Shown piece by piece: positions 17,677-26,920 of a stretch of DNA of 64,000 nt; position 1 is the first letter of the stretch, and each line of letters begins with the position of its first letter. The notes under the pieces were generated by a model that had not been told where the DNA came from, ran no database searches, and worked only from the letters and a program-made list of their open reading frames with translations. The stretch is taken from positions 1-64,000 of the forward strand of contig NZ_RHGY01000008.1 of the NCBI RefSeq assembly GCF_003862435.1. The letters run 5' to 3'. Source of the DNA: Weissella viridescens (lineage in GTDB: Bacteria; Bacillota; Bacilli; Lactobacillales; Lactobacillaceae). The position numbers and the translations under genes were made by a program.

Positions 17677-19743
17677 CTATTCGCTATCTTGTGCTAAATA
17701 ACTCGCTTCATCTAAATTAATATTTTGTCGAATGTCGATGGCACTTTTGTCATCAATAAACCCAGCTTCATACAAATGTTCCAAAGCTGAACGTTGGGCT
17801 GTATACCCTTTCAACGCCAACTCACGCCGTAACGCTGTGGCACTCTTTTTGTTGACGGTCTTTACATTCCGATGCTGATTGGCTAAACGTGAATGGAAAA
17901 GGACCTTGAGATGTTTAATGGCTGTGGTTTCAGTACGATTCATCGTACCGGCATGAACTTGAGCATAGTCTGTCATCGCTGCTAAACCAGCCTGTGCAGT
18001 TGCCTGCGCGGCTAAAGCGTACTCAGCACGAAGTGTGTCTGAATCATTATGACTCACCCAAATTCGGATTGCTCGCATCGCCTTACGCCAAAGATGTTCT
18101 AAATTAAACTTATTTTGTCGCTGTGAGCGCACCCGTACAGTCTCCGATAAATCCTCCTCAATCCGATCTAATCGGCGACTTTCACTATCGTAGACCAGTG
18201 GGCTAATCTGATGGTCTGCCTGCAATTTTGTAAGTGCTTCACGTTGCGCATTGAGCGCAATCATTCGGAACTTCAATTCGGTCCGCAAAATCTTTTGTAA
18301 CTTATCCTCTTGCAACGAATGCATCTGAATCCGTCGAATCTTAGTGTAATAACTACTCAAGACATCGTAGACAATGCTGGCATTACTCGTCTTCAACTCA
18401 TGTTCTAATTCACCAACCGCGGTTTGCAAAACATATGTATGCGCACGCGACTCTGACATATGCTTTGCGACATCTAGCGGTGGTGTTATTTTTTTCTTAG
18501 GTTTAGCGGGTTTTGCCAACAACGGTAACAAAATAATCGCCGCCAAGAGTGAGATGACAATCACCATTGCCGCAATAAAGAGCATCATGCTCCGATCAGG
18601 GAATGGTGCGCCACTATCCAATACAGCAGGTACTGAGAGCACCCCAGCCATTGTCACCGCACCACGAACTCCAGTTAGTCCAGCCATAAAGGCATTCTTC
18701 CATGACAAAACGGTACTTTCAACGCGCCGTTTCTCCCAAATTTGGTTCAAATACGACCAAACGACCCGAATCATAAAAATTAAGAACCAAGTTAGAAAGG
18801 CGTACAAGAATAACATCGAAATTGGCACAACTTGATTATTATCCGCATGCACATTAATGGCTACCGGTAATTCAATTCCGAGCAAAATAAAGATAAATCC
18901 ATTCATCAGGTAGCTAAATACTTGCCAAGTCGTTCGGTTGACCAAATAGTACTCACCGCTCGTCGCACGATTATCTTTAACTTGCAGATTTTGGACAATT
19001 GCCGCAATCACTACGGCAATAACCCCAGAAGCATGTACCCCTTCAGCAATTTGGTAAATCAAAAATGGCGTCAAAATATTGGTCACCACATTAACGACCG
19101 CATTCGTTGCCTGCTCTTGCATTAACCAATTCTGCAAGCGCGTAATCAACATCCCCAAGGCAATCCCAATCAACGCGCCAATTAAAGTCATATACAGAAA
19201 ATCAGATGTCGCATGGAACAAGGAAAATGTCCCTGACACCGTCGCGGCAATGGCGAACTTAAAGGCCACCAACCCACTCGCATCATTAATCAGACTTTCG
19301 CCGGAAACTAGGTGCATTAACGCCGGTGGTAATTTCGTTTCTTGTCCAATTGATGCGACTGCGACTGGATCAGTTGGCGATAAAATTGCAGCAATCGCAA
19401 AGGCCACTGACAGCGGCATCGATGGAATCAACCAATAAATACCATACCCACCAATAATCGTTGTTAAGAACACCAATAAAATGGCATTTCCAAAAATGGG
19501 ACCTCTTAAATTCCAAAGCTCGCGTTTTGGGAAATTCCAGGCGTCCGAATATAGTAAGGGCGCTACAAATAACAGCATAAACCAATGACTATCTAGGTTG
19601 ATTTTCACCCCAAAGAAAACCGCAATGAACAAGCCCAGTGCAATTTGAATCAAACTGACTGGAACACGTTTTAAGAAATGTGAAAGTACATTTCCAATCA
19701 GCACTAAAAGGGTTAACCCAATAATTGTCTCCAGTATTGCCAT
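17677..19743 (-). CDS. Na+(K+)/H+ antiporter of the CPA1 (NhaP) family
   Basis: This 688-residue protein has about twelve membrane segments in the first ~405 residues and a long, charged, helical cytoplasmic tail of ~280 residues. The CPA1 ion-binding region is seen in SPTDPVAVASIG (about residue 123) and SGESLINDASGLVAF (about residue 147). The tail lacks a recognised TrkA-type domain and may be regulatory. It lies between murB and cdaA with short gaps, suggesting a shared transcript. Which cation it moves is not evident from sequence. Confidence 0.88.
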   Translation of the reverse strand: MAILETIIGLTLLVLIGNVLSHFLKRVPVSLIQIALGLFIAVFFGVKINLDSHWFMLLFVAPLLYSDAWNFPKRELWNLRGPIFGNAILLVFLTTIIGGYGIYWLIPSMPLSVAFAIAAILSPTDPVAVASIGQETKLPPALMHLVSGESLINDASGLVAFKFAIAATVSGTFSLFHATSDFLYMTLIGALIGIALGMLITRLQNWLMQEQATNAVVNVVTNILTPFLIYQIAEGVHASGVIAVVIAAIVQNLQVKDNRATSGEYYLVNRTTWQVFSYLMNGFIFILLGIELPVAINVHADNNQVVPISMLFLYAFLTWFLIFMIRVVWSYLNQIWEKRRVESTVLSWKNAFMAGLTGVRGAVTMAGVLSVPAVLDSGAPFPDRSMMLFIAAMVIVISLLAAIILLPLLAKPAKPKKKITPPLDVAKHMSESRAHTYVLQTAVGELEHELKTSNASIVYDVLSSYYTKIRRIQMHSLQEDKLQKILRTELKFRMIALNAQREALTKLQADHQISPLVYDSESRRLDRIEEDLSETVRVRSQRQNKFNLEHLWRKAMRAIRIWVSHNDSDTLRAEYALAAQATAQAGLAAMTDYAQVHAGTMNRTETTAIKHLKVLFHSRLANQHRNVKTVNKKSATALRRELALKGYTAQRSALEHLYEAGFIDDKSAIDIRQNINLDEASYLAQDSE

Positions 19744-19761
19744 ACAGTAGCTCTCCTTACC

Positions 19762-20658
19762 TTATTCGCCTAGAATGCGTACCTCTGGTTCTAAGTTAAC
19801 TTGATATTGTTCATGGACGACATCTTGCACGTGCTTAATCACTGCCACATAATCCGAACCAGTTGCTTGACCCTTGTTCACAATAAATCCAGCGTGCTTA
19901 GTTGACACTTGCGCGCCCCCAACTTGAAAGCCTTGCAACCCGGCATCCATGATTAACTTTCCAGCAAAATATCCTTCAGGACGCTTAAAGACTGATCCAC
20001 ATGATGGATACTCTAAAGGCTGCTTGCTAGCACGGCGATCATTAAAGTCTTCCATGCGCTCCGCAATATTCGCTTTAGCATCTGGAATCAATTTAAATGT
20101 GGCACTGACAATGATTTCACCCGTTCCTTGCACGGCTGAATGGCGGTAGCCAAAGTCTAATTCTTGACGTGTATATGTCTTCAAAGTCCCTGATGGCGTC
20201 AAAACCACGGCCTCTAATAGGCAGTCATCAACCTGGCCACCATAAGCTCCCGCGTTCATATACACCGCACCACCAACAGACCCTGGAATTCCAGCTGCCC
20301 ATTCTAGTCCGGCTAAATCATGTTCACAAGCAACTTGAGCAGTATCAATAATCGCTGCTCCAGCGGCAGCTGTAACGGTGGTCTCATCAACCGTAATATC
20401 AGTCAAACGCGTCAAGAAAACCACTAAACCGCGTAACCCTTGGTCAGTAATAATCAAGTTAGATGCATTTCCTAAAACAGTGATTGGGACGCCTTGATTC
20501 TGCGCATAACGTGTGACATCACGTAATTCATTTAAGTTACGGGGCCAAAAAATCCAATCAGCAGGACCTCCGACACGGGTGTTGGTATATGTTGACAAAG
20601 CTTGATTTTGCTTAATATCAAAACCTGGGAACTCCCGAATTAAGTTTAATTCTTGCAT
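19762..20658 (-). CDS. murB: UDP-N-acetylenolpyruvoylglucosamine reductase
   Basis: This 298-residue flavoenzyme uses NADPH to reduce UDP-GlcNAc-enolpyruvate to UDP-MurNAc. FAD-binding stretches TNTRVGGPAD (about residue 28) and GIPGSVGGAVYMNAGAYGG (about residue 125) are present. The proton-donor Ser lies in SCGSVFKRP (about residue 221) and a conserved Glu in LEPEVR near the end. It is the type II form without the Tyr loop, usual in Firmicutes. Both it and glmM feed peptidoglycan precursors and flank cdaA in one gene run. Confidence 0.95.
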   Translation of the reverse strand: MQELNLIREFPGFDIKQNQALSTYTNTRVGGPADWIFWPRNLNELRDVTRYAQNQGVPITVLGNASNLIITDQGLRGLVVFLTRLTDITVDETTVTAAAGAAIIDTAQVACEHDLAGLEWAAGIPGSVGGAVYMNAGAYGGQVDDCLLEAVVLTPSGTLKTYTRQELDFGYRHSAVQGTGEIIVSATFKLIPDAKANIAERMEDFNDRRASKQPLEYPSCGSVFKRPEGYFAGKLIMDAGLQGFQVGGAQVSTKHAGFIVNKGQATGSDYVAVIKHVQDVVHEQYQVNLEPEVRILGE

Positions 20659-20671
20659 AAGACAGCCTTTC

Positions 20672-21211
20672 TTAAATCACTTTAACAAGGGGCTTAATTT
20701 GATCAACCCCAAATTCATTTGCTTCATGTACTAAAATTTGTGCCGCCGCCACAGTATCATCTAACGCATTGTGATGATGCATCAAATCAATATCTAAGGC
20801 TTGCGAAACAGTATCTAACTTATGATTAGGTAACTGTGGATAAAGTTTACGCGACGTCCGAACAGTATCTAATGAAAGATAGTGCGCTGGTTGCATCCCA
20901 TAATGGGTCAAACTCGCCTTTAACACCCCATTATCAAAGGGCGCATTATGCGCAATCACTAATTGCTCTGGTGTATAAAATTGTTTGATTTGTTGCCAAA
21001 CCTCAGGAAATGTTGGTGCATCCGCCACGTCTTCCGGATGAATCCCATGAATTTGAATATTGCGCCGTTCAAACGTCACATCATCATCTGGTTTAATCAG
21101 GCTATAAAACTCATCCACCAACTGATTATCGCGAATCACGGCGATTCCTAATGAAACAGCACTATGCCGTTGCCCACTGGCTGTTTCAAAATCCATTGCA
21201 ATAAAATTCAT
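20672..21211 (-). CDS. DnaQ-like 3'-5' exonuclease (DEDDh family)
   Basis: This 179-residue single-domain protein carries all exonuclease motifs: Exo I MDFETA (about residue 6), Exo II NAPFD (about residue 88) and Exo III HHNALDD (about residues 146-152). It is too short to be a polymerase III alpha chain and lacks a BRCT or UvrC-like partner domain. It could be a free proofreading-like or RNA/DNA trimming exonuclease. It starts three bases after the GNAT gene. Confidence 0.85.
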   Translation of the reverse strand: MNFIAMDFETASGQRHSAVSLGIAVIRDNQLVDEFYSLIKPDDDVTFERRNIQIHGIHPEDVADAPTFPEVWQQIKQFYTPEQLVIAHNAPFDNGVLKASLTHYGMQPAHYLSLDTVRTSRKLYPQLPNHKLDTVSQALDIDLMHHHNALDDTVAAAQILVHEANEFGVDQIKPLVKVI

Positions 21212-21214
21212 ATG

Positions 21215-21724
21215 CTAATCCCCCTCTGTCACATCCAGTTGCATGGTTTGTATTGGCCATGCCGTCGTTTGTTCATCTTGTTGCGCATTTGGAGCAACTG
21301 AAAAACCTAACTTTTCGTAGATATGTATGGCTGCCGCATTACGTTTTTGCACAACTAACCCTAATTGGTTAACCGTACTATACGTGACACCCCAATCAAT
21401 CAGTTCCGCAACTAACCCCTGTGCTAACCCGTAGCCTTGATATGCCTTTAGCACAGCAACACCCACTTCGGCCACCTTTGGATCATCCAATAAAGCTGTG
21501 GCTGTCGCAATTCCGTATAAATGATTGGCCTCATCCGCAACCACTAACATTAAATTATTTGTCGTTTGCTGAATCGCCGTGATATTCTGGGCTTCCGTAA
21601 TGGCATCCACCGTATCAAGATCTTGCGTAATACAAAATGTATCTGATTCTTGTGCTAATTGGCGTAATAACGCTAATAAATTAGCACTATCTTCCGGCTC
21701 GGCTAGCCTAATCATCAATTCCAT
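21215..21724 (-). CDS. GNAT-family N-acetyltransferase
   Basis: This 169-residue protein has the GNAT acetyl-CoA loop in AYQGYGLAQGLVAELIDW (about residues 93-110) and the downstream N-x-x-A-x-x-I-Y-x-K-x-G-F motif near residue 135. It overlaps tsaE by 17 bases, and GGAG lies seven bases before its ATG. In many Firmicutes the gene after tsaE is tsaB and then the ribosomal acetyltransferase rimI. Here tsaB is absent from this position, and the protein does not clearly match RimI, so the substrate is unknown. Confidence 0.8.
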   Translation of the reverse strand: MELMIRLAEPEDSANLLALLRQLAQESDTFCITQDLDTVDAITEAQNITAIQQTTNNLMLVVADEANHLYGIATATALLDDPKVAEVGVAVLKAYQGYGLAQGLVAELIDWGVTYSTVNQLGLVVQKRNAAAIHIYEKLGFSVAPNAQQDEQTTAWPIQTMQLDVTEGD

Positions 21725-22193
21725 AAGTTTGCTCCAACTGGTTTAAAATTTGTTGTGAATGACTCCCAGTTGCAGTCACTTCAATCTTTCTTTGATCAAT
21801 TTGATCGTGCGTATCAGTCCGCGTTAGGGTCACGTTTAAAACGTCACTTGGCAGATCAGGCTGAATAAATTCAGACCATTCAACTAAACTAACGCTCTCT
21901 GGGTTAAAATATTCAGCTAATCCCAAATCATCGGCCCCACCTTCTTCACCCAAACGATAAACATCTAAGTGATATAACATGAACTCCGGCGTTTGATACT
22001 CGCGTACTAAAGTAAACGTCGGACTTTTAACGGGACGTTTAATCCCTAACGCACGGGCAAACCCCTGCGTAAAAGTCGTTTTACCAGCGCCCAAATCACC
22101 ATGCAGTAAGATGGTCGTTCCCGGCGTCACTAATTGTGCTAATGTTTTTGCTAATTTTTGTGTCGTTTCGACAGATTCACTATTCACTATCAT
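21708..22193 (-). CDS. tsaE: tRNA threonylcarbamoyladenosine biosynthesis ATPase TsaE
   Basis: This 161-residue P-loop ATPase works with TsaB/TsaD to make the t6A modification at position 37 of ANN-decoding tRNAs. The Walker A loop HGDLGAGKTTF (about residue 31) and LVEWSEFIQPDLP (about residue 103) are typical. The start at 22193 fits the family N-terminus. The extended frame to 22280 runs through the pta terminator and adds a hydrophobic leader absent from the family. No ribosome binding site is seen before this ATG, while an extended -10 box ends seven bases upstream, so the transcript may be leaderless. Confidence 0.9.
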   Translation of the reverse strand: MIVNSESVETTQKLAKTLAQLVTPGTTILLHGDLGAGKTTFTQGFARALGIKRPVKSPTFTLVREYQTPEFMLYHLDVYRLGEEGGADDLGLAEYFNPESVSLVEWSEFIQPDLPSDVLNVTLTRTDTHDQIDQRKIEVTATGSHSQQILNQLEQTYGIDD

Positions 22194-22200
22194 AATTTTT

Positions 22201-22209
22201 AGTATATCA
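22201..22209 (-). promoter_or_regulatory. Extended -10 box immediately before tsaE
   Basis: The minus strand reads TGATATACT, an extended -10 element, with its last base eight positions before the A of the tsaE ATG. It would start RNA at or within a base or two of the start codon. No -35 box is evident. Confidence 0.45.
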
Positions 22210-22248
22210 TTTTTTTCTAAACTGAGCGCCATTTTCACTGACATCAAC

Positions 22249-22286
22249 AAAAAAACTAGCAAAGCAATTCCTCGCTTCACTAGTTT
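22249..22286 (-). terminator. Terminator of pta
   Basis: AAACTAGTGAAGC pairs with GCTTTGCTAGTTT with one bulge, and seven T follow on the minus strand, seven bases after the pta stop. Confidence 0.8.
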
Positions 22287-22292
22287 GAACGT

Positions 22293-23279
22293 TTACTTAT
22301 CAGCATCAAGGGCTTGTGCAGCTGTAATAATGGCTACCTTGTAAACATCTTCTTCGTTGCAGCCACGTGAAAGGTCTGAGATTGGCTTAGCAAGACCTTG
22401 CAAAACCGGACCAATTGCTTCAAAACCACCCAAACGTTGCGCAATCTTGTAACCAATATTTCCTGATTGTAAATCTGGGAAGACAAACACATTGGCATGT
22501 CCTGCAACGTCTGAATCTGGCGCCTTTGAGGCGGCAACTGATTCAACGAAAGCAGCATCAAATTGTAGTTCACCATCAACGGCTAGGTCTGGTGCTAACT
22601 TGTGAGCAATTTCAGTTGCTTCAGCAACCTTTTCAACTTGTGGCGCCTTGGCAGAACCCTTAGTTGAGAAACTTAGCATTGCTACCTTTGGATCAATCCC
22701 AAAGACTTGGGCTGTTTCAGCAGATTGTACCGCAACTTCAGCCATCGTTTGCGCATCCAAGTCGATGTTAATCGCACAGTCAGCAAAGACATAGCGTTCT
22801 TCACCACGTTGCATCACGAAGGCACCTGAAATACGTGAAGAACCTGGCTTTGTCTTGATAATTTGTAAGGCTGGACGCACTGTATCACCGGTTGGGTGAG
22901 TTGCACCAGAAACCATACCATCAGCAAGATCAAGGTAAACCAACATTGTTCCAAAGTAGTTTTCATCCTTCAACCACTTTTCAGCGGTTGCTTCATCAGT
23001 CTTACCATTACGGCGCTTGACCAATTCTTCAATCATGATATTCATCAAGTTTTCATCACAATCTTCAGGATCGAGAATCTTGACGGTTTGTAAATCATAA
23101 TTCTTGGCGGCAGCAACTTCTTCAATTGATGACTTATTTCCAAGGACCGTTACCTCAACCAAGGCCTCTTCTGCTAAACGTACTGCAGCACCAAGGACAC
23201 GTGCATCAGTTCCTTCAGGGAAAACAATGCGCTTTCCTTGACCTTTGATTTTTTCTGATAATTGTTCAAAAAGTTCCAT
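22293..23279 (-). CDS. pta: Phosphate acetyltransferase
   Basis: This 328-residue enzyme interconverts acetyl-CoA and acetyl phosphate, a hub for the acetate/ethanol branch of heterofermentation. RIVFPEGTDARVLGAA near residue 16 and SGATHPTGDTVRPALQIIKT near residue 130 are typical of the short Pta form without the DRTGG domain. The start at 23279 has GGAGG eight bases upstream; the in-frame ATG at 23294 overlaps that ribosome binding site and is rejected. It is monocistronic, with its own promoter, a cre-like site and a terminator. Confidence 0.95.
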   Translation of the reverse strand: MELFEQLSEKIKGQGKRIVFPEGTDARVLGAAVRLAEEALVEVTVLGNKSSIEEVAAAKNYDLQTVKILDPEDCDENLMNIMIEELVKRRNGKTDEATAEKWLKDENYFGTMLVYLDLADGMVSGATHPTGDTVRPALQIIKTKPGSSRISGAFVMQRGEERYVFADCAINIDLDAQTMAEVAVQSAETAQVFGIDPKVAMLSFSTKGSAKAPQVEKVAEATEIAHKLAPDLAVDGELQFDAAFVESVAASKAPDSDVAGHANVFVFPDLQSGNIGYKIAQRLGGFEAIGPVLQGLAKPISDLSRGCNEEDVYKVAIITAAQALDADK

Positions 23280-23324
23280 TATGTCAGCCTCCAAAAAATT
23301 TGTTGATATACAATTTATATCTCT

Positions 23325-23351
23325 ATTATCGCATACTTGATAGCGCTTACG
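23325..23351 (-). promoter_or_regulatory. pta promoter with overlapping cre site
   Basis: The minus strand has CGTAAGCGCTATCA (23351-23338), which matches 13 of 14 positions of the CcpA operator consensus TGWNANCGNTNWCA. The extended -10 box TGC-GATAAT (23333-23325) follows. The operator covers the -35 region, so CcpA with HPr-Ser-P would be expected to repress. Confidence 0.68.
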
Positions 23352-23370
23352 CTACCATTAATTAATCTAT

Positions 23371-24039
23371 TCACAAAGTCCAATTAATGGGTGCCACGGC
23401 ATGTGTTTGTAAAAAAGCGTTTGTTTGACTGAACGGTTTTGATCCAAAAAAGCCTCGATACGCCGATAACGGACTGGGATGCGGTGCCTTTAAAATCAAA
23501 TTATTTGGTCCGTCCAATAGCCGTGCTTTTTTCTGCGCAAACTTCCCCCACAAAATAAAGACAACGGGTTGATTCTGTGCGGCTACCAATCGCATGACTT
23601 CGTCGGTAAACGGCTCCCATATTTCACCGGCATGCCCATTCGATTTACCCGCCGGAACGGTCAAAACGGCATTCAAGAGCAACACACCTTGCTGGGCCCA
23701 TGGGTGTAAATCACCATTGGCTGGTGGCTCGGTTTGTAAATCGTCCGCAAGTTCTTGAAAAATATTCCGTAATGAGGGGGGCAAGGGAAAATCAGCTGGC
23801 ACTGAGAAACTTAACCCTTGCGCCTGCCCTGGATTAATATAAGGGTCTTGTCCTAGAATCACAACTTTTGTTTGCGCCAAGGGAGTATTTTCCAATGCTG
23901 CAAAAACATTTTTACGCGCCGGATAAACCGTTTCAGATGCATAAGCATCCGTTAAGAACGTATTTAATTTTTCAAAATAGGCATTCGGTAGTGCTTCTAC
24001 TAGTGGGGCTGCCCAATCTGTGTCAAAGAAATCTGCCAT
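23371..24039 (-). CDS. ung: Uracil-DNA glycosylase
   Basis: This 222-residue family-1 enzyme excises uracil from DNA. The water-activating loop GQDPYINPGQAQGLSFS (about residue 63) and the minor-groove loop HPSPLSAYRGF (about residue 188) are intact. The ATG at 24039 has GGAG seven bases upstream and gives the family N-terminus MADFF. The gene lies between the amino acid transporter operon terminator and the pta promoter, and I see no clear terminator of its own. Confidence 0.95.
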   Translation of the reverse strand: MADFFDTDWAAPLVEALPNAYFEKLNTFLTDAYASETVYPARKNVFAALENTPLAQTKVVILGQDPYINPGQAQGLSFSVPADFPLPPSLRNIFQELADDLQTEPPANGDLHPWAQQGVLLLNAVLTVPAGKSNGHAGEIWEPFTDEVMRLVAAQNQPVVFILWGKFAQKKARLLDGPNNLILKAPHPSPLSAYRGFFGSKPFSQTNAFLQTHAVAPINWTL

Positions 24040-24067
24040 ATTTGCTCCATTCATTTTCTAACCAAAA

Positions 24068-24105
24068 TAAAAAAGGTAATCCTACATATTGTAGCATTAC
24101 CTTTT
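24068..24105 (-). terminator. Terminator of the amino acid ABC transporter operon
   Basis: AAAAGGTAATGCTACA pairs with its near-complement around a short loop, and a T run follows on the minus strand, ten bases after the ATPase stop. Confidence 0.82.
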
Positions 24106-24114
24106 CAAAAATGA

Positions 24115-24852
24115 TTAAGCATTCAAAATCTTGTTCAAGAAATCTTGGGTACGTGGATTTTGTGGATGCTCGAAGACTTCTTCTGGTGTTCCTTGTTCTT
24201 GGATTTTTCCATCGGCAAAGAAAACAACCCGGTCAGCTACTTGCTTAGCAAAGCCCATTTCGTGAGTTACCACGACCATTGTCATGCCGTCCTTAGCCAA
24301 GTCCTTCATCACTTGCAAAACATCCCCAACCATTTCTGGGTCAAGCGCTGAAGTCGGTTCGTCAAACAACATAATCTTTGGGTTCATCTCCAATGCACGA
24401 GCAATCGCCACACGTTGTTCTTGTCCACCAGACAAAGTTGTTGGCTTTACATCGGCCTTATCGCGAAGTCCAACTTGATCCAACAAAGCCAAGCCCTTTT
24501 CATCCGCTTCTGCCTGTGACATCTTTCCCAGTTGCACTGGGGCTAATGTCATATTTTCCAATACAGTTAGATGTGGAAAGAGGTTAAAGTGTTGGAAAAC
24601 CATCCCGATTGTTTCACGCGTCTTATCGATATTCGTTTTCTTATCACTGATGTCCCAACCATTGATGACAATTTTACCACTGTCAGCTGGTTCAAGATGA
24701 TTCAAAGTCCGTAAGAAAGTTGACTTACCAGACCCCGATGGCCCGATCATAACAACAACTTCGCCTTCTTGCACTTGTAAATCAATGCCCTTTAAGACTT
24801 CATTTTTTCCATAGCTCTTATGCACATCTGTTACGTCGACAATGGCTGTCAT
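24115..24852 (-). CDS. glnQ: Polar amino acid ABC transporter ATPase (GlnQ type)
   Basis: This 245-residue ABC ATPase has Walker [11 protein letters not shown] (about residue 37), the signature [14 protein letters not shown] (about residue 141) and Walker [14 protein letters not shown] (about residue 160). It powers uptake together with the fused binding-protein/permease encoded just upstream; the genes overlap by one base (TAATG). Its resemblance is to glutamine/glutamate or other polar amino acid importers; the true substrate is not determined by sequence. Confidence 0.92.
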   Translation of the reverse strand: MTAIVDVTDVHKSYGKNEVLKGIDLQVQEGEVVVMIGPSGSGKSTFLRTLNHLEPADSGKIVINGWDISDKKTNIDKTRETIGMVFQHFNLFPHLTVLENMTLAPVQLGKMSQAEADEKGLALLDQVGLRDKADVKPTTLSGGQEQRVAIARALEMNPKIMLFDEPTSALDPEMVGDVLQVMKDLAKDGMTMVVVTHEMGFAKQVADRVVFFADGKIQEQGTPEEVFEHPQNPRTQDFLNKILNA

Positions 24853-26300
24853 TACTTAATCCTCTTTTCAATCCAATTTGATAACCAAGTTAATAGCGTG
24901 ATTACAATCAAGTACATTGCTCCAATAATCAACCAAACACGGAATCCTTGGAGATTACGAGCAATAATTAATGTTCCAGTTTGCGTCAATTCGACAATTC
25001 CAATCGCTGAAAGAATTGATGTATCCTTCAACGTAATAATGAATTGGTTAATGAAACTTGGAATCGTTAGACGAATTCCTTGTGGCATCACGACCTTCCG
25101 CATTGCTTTTCCATATGGCAAGCCCAATGAACGTGCGGCTTCCAACTGACCCTTATCAACTGACAAGAACCCACCCTTAATGAATGATCCAATGTAGGCA
25201 CCTTCGTTTAGGATTAAGGTAATCAGTCCGGCAGTAAAGGCTGGAATCTTCTGGCCCGTCAAGTTTGGCAAACCGATGTAGATGAAGAAAGCTAGGACCA
25301 ACATAGGTAGTCCACGGAATAGATAGATAATCGTCGTTGATGTCCCACGTAGAATCTTGCTTGGCATGACACCCAAGACACCCAAGAAGAGTCCCCATAC
25401 GGCAGCAAGTAAAATTCCAAAGACAGTCAATTCAATTGTTTTAATCAATCCATCACGCAAGGCATCTTTATTGTCCTTAATAATATTCCAAATCGTTGGC
25501 TTTTCATTCTTAGCGGCATTGGCCTTATAGTTATAAGCACCCTTACCAACATAATGACTAACAATTTTGTCATATTCACCAGACTTCACGATTTTGGCAT
25601 AACCATCATCAAAGCTCTTCAATAGCTTGGCGTTTTGACCCTTCTTCACACCAAAGCCGTAACCACCAGTGTTAGCCGGCTTCGTAATAACCTTCAAATC
25701 TGTTCCTTGCTTAATCGCATAACCCATCACGGGTTGATCTTCAAAACACGCAACTGTGTTTCCAACCGTCACATCGTTATACATGGTGTTGGAATCATTG
25801 AAGAATGATAGTTTCAAATGATACTTTTTCTGAATGCTTTGCGCGTATTGCGCACCAGCAGTTCCGGTTTTAACCGCAACCTTCTTACCTTTTAAATCAT
25901 CTAAAGACTTAATTGACTTGTTCTTACCATCAACGGCCACAACCACACCTGTCTTATAGTACGGTGTACTAAAGTCAAATGATTGTTTACGTTCAGGGGT
26001 AATTGACATACCGGCTAAGAGTCCATCTACTTGTCCCGCTTGGACCGCTTGTACACCCGCGTTAAAACTCATTGGCTTTAACGTATAGGTAAAGCCCTCT
26101 TCTTTTGAGATCGCCTTTAACATATCCATATCGATTCCACGATAAGTCCCATTTTGCGTCTGGAATTCGAATGGTGGATAAGTCGTATCCGTTGCAATTG
26201 TATAGTTTGGTTTCGCATCAGCAGAGATGCTGTGTGGTACCGCAACCAAACCTAACAGCATGATACCGGTTGCAACCAAACCCTTTAGCCATTTATTCAT
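24852..26300 (-). CDS. Fused substrate-binding protein and permease of a polar amino acid ABC transporter
   Basis: This 482-residue protein combines a signal peptide (residues 1-27), one periplasmic-type binding domain (about 30-250, beginning [14 protein letters not shown]) and a membrane permease (about 270-480) with the EAA loop near [18 protein letters not shown]. This matches the GlnP arrangement of lactic acid bacteria, but with a single binding domain where lactococcal GlnP has two. The start at 26300 has GGAGG seven bases upstream and a proper signal sequence; the longer frame to 26408 runs into the smpB terminator. It is expected to import glutamine, glutamate or asparagine. Confidence 0.92.
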   Translation of the reverse strand: MNKWLKGLVATGIMLLGLVAVPHSISADAKPNYTIATDTTYPPFEFQTQNGTYRGIDMDMLKAISKEEGFTYTLKPMSFNAGVQAVQAGQVDGLLAGMSITPERKQSFDFSTPYYKTGVVVAVDGKNKSIKSLDDLKGKKVAVKTGTAGAQYAQSIQKKYHLKLSFFNDSNTMYNDVTVGNTVACFEDQPVMGYAIKQGTDLKVITKPANTGGYGFGVKKGQNAKLLKSFDDGYAKIVKSGEYDKIVSHYVGKGAYNYKANAAKNEKPTIWNIIKDNKDALRDGLIKTIELTVFGILLAAVWGLFLGVLGVMPSKILRGTSTTIIYLFRGLPMLVLAFFIYIGLPNLTGQKIPAFTAGLITLILNEGAYIGSFIKGGFLSVDKGQLEAARSLGLPYGKAMRKVVMPQGIRLTIPSFINQFIITLKDTSILSAIGIVELTQTGTLIIARNLQGFRVWLIIGAMYLIVITLLTWLSNWIEKRIK

Positions 26301-26396
26301 GACATTTCCTCCTGAGATAAGTGTTCTACACATTTCCTGATTAGCATACACTGTAAAAAAAGTTTTGTGGAAAATTGTGTTAACTTTCCTAACATC

Positions 26397-26428
26397 AAAA
26401 AAGACCACACGGTTAAGTGTGGTCTTTT
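26397..26428 (-). terminator. Terminator of secG-rnr-smpB
   Basis: A twelve-pair stem AAAAGACCACAC with its complement around a six-base loop, and six T on the minus strand, four bases past the smpB stop. Confidence 0.9.
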
Positions 26429-26431
26429 AGT

Positions 26432-26896
26432 TTAACGTTTTAATGCCCGTTGTAAGTCGCGTTCTTGGTCACGACGTTTCAAGGTCTCGCGTTTATCATA
26501 ATTATGTTTACCTGTGGCAACGCCAATCAAAACTTTGGCAAAACCACGTTTAATATACACTTTTAATGGAATAATTGTTTTCCCTTTTTGTGCGACTTCA
26601 GCTTCCAATTGGCGAATTTGTTGCTTATGCAACAACAGCCGGCGTGAACGTAATGGTTCATGGTTAAATTGGTTACCTTGTTCAAAGGGACTAATATTCA
26701 CATTATCCAACCAAGCTTGGCCGTTACGGATTTGGACAAACCCGTCCGCAATCGTAATCCGCCCTGCTCGAATCGATTTAATTTCGGTTCCCGTCAACTC
26801 CAACCCAGCTTCCATCGTTTCACCAATATTATAGTCATGGCGTGCTTTTCGATTGGTTGCTAAGGCATCATTGACGACTTTTTTCTTTTTGGGCAT
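26432..26896 (-). CDS. smpB: SsrA-binding protein
   Basis: This 154-residue partner of tmRNA rescues stalled ribosomes. [21 protein letters not shown] at the N-terminus and the basic C-terminal tail [16 protein letters not shown] are the family hallmarks. It follows rnr by 24 bases; SmpB and RNase R act together in trans-translation quality control, and the secG-rnr-smpB order is common in Firmicutes. The ssrA gene itself is not in the window. Confidence 0.96.
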   Translation of the reverse strand: MPKKKKVVNDALATNRKARHDYNIGETMEAGLELTGTEIKSIRAGRITIADGFVQIRNGQAWLDNVNISPFEQGNQFNHEPLRSRRLLLHKQQIRQLEAEVAQKGKTIIPLKVYIKRGFAKVLIGVATGKHNYDKRETLKRRDQERDLQRALKR

Positions 26897-26920
26897 GTTG
26901 GTCCCTCCAATTAATCAAGC

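Noticed and set aside
18374-18835. 153-residue plus-strand frame
   Set aside because: Antisense to the CPA1 antiporter; no supporting signal.
22193-22280. Upstream extension of TsaE with a hydrophobic leader
   Set aside because: It would be translated through the pta terminator, has no ribosome binding site, and TsaE is a cytosolic protein of about 150 residues.
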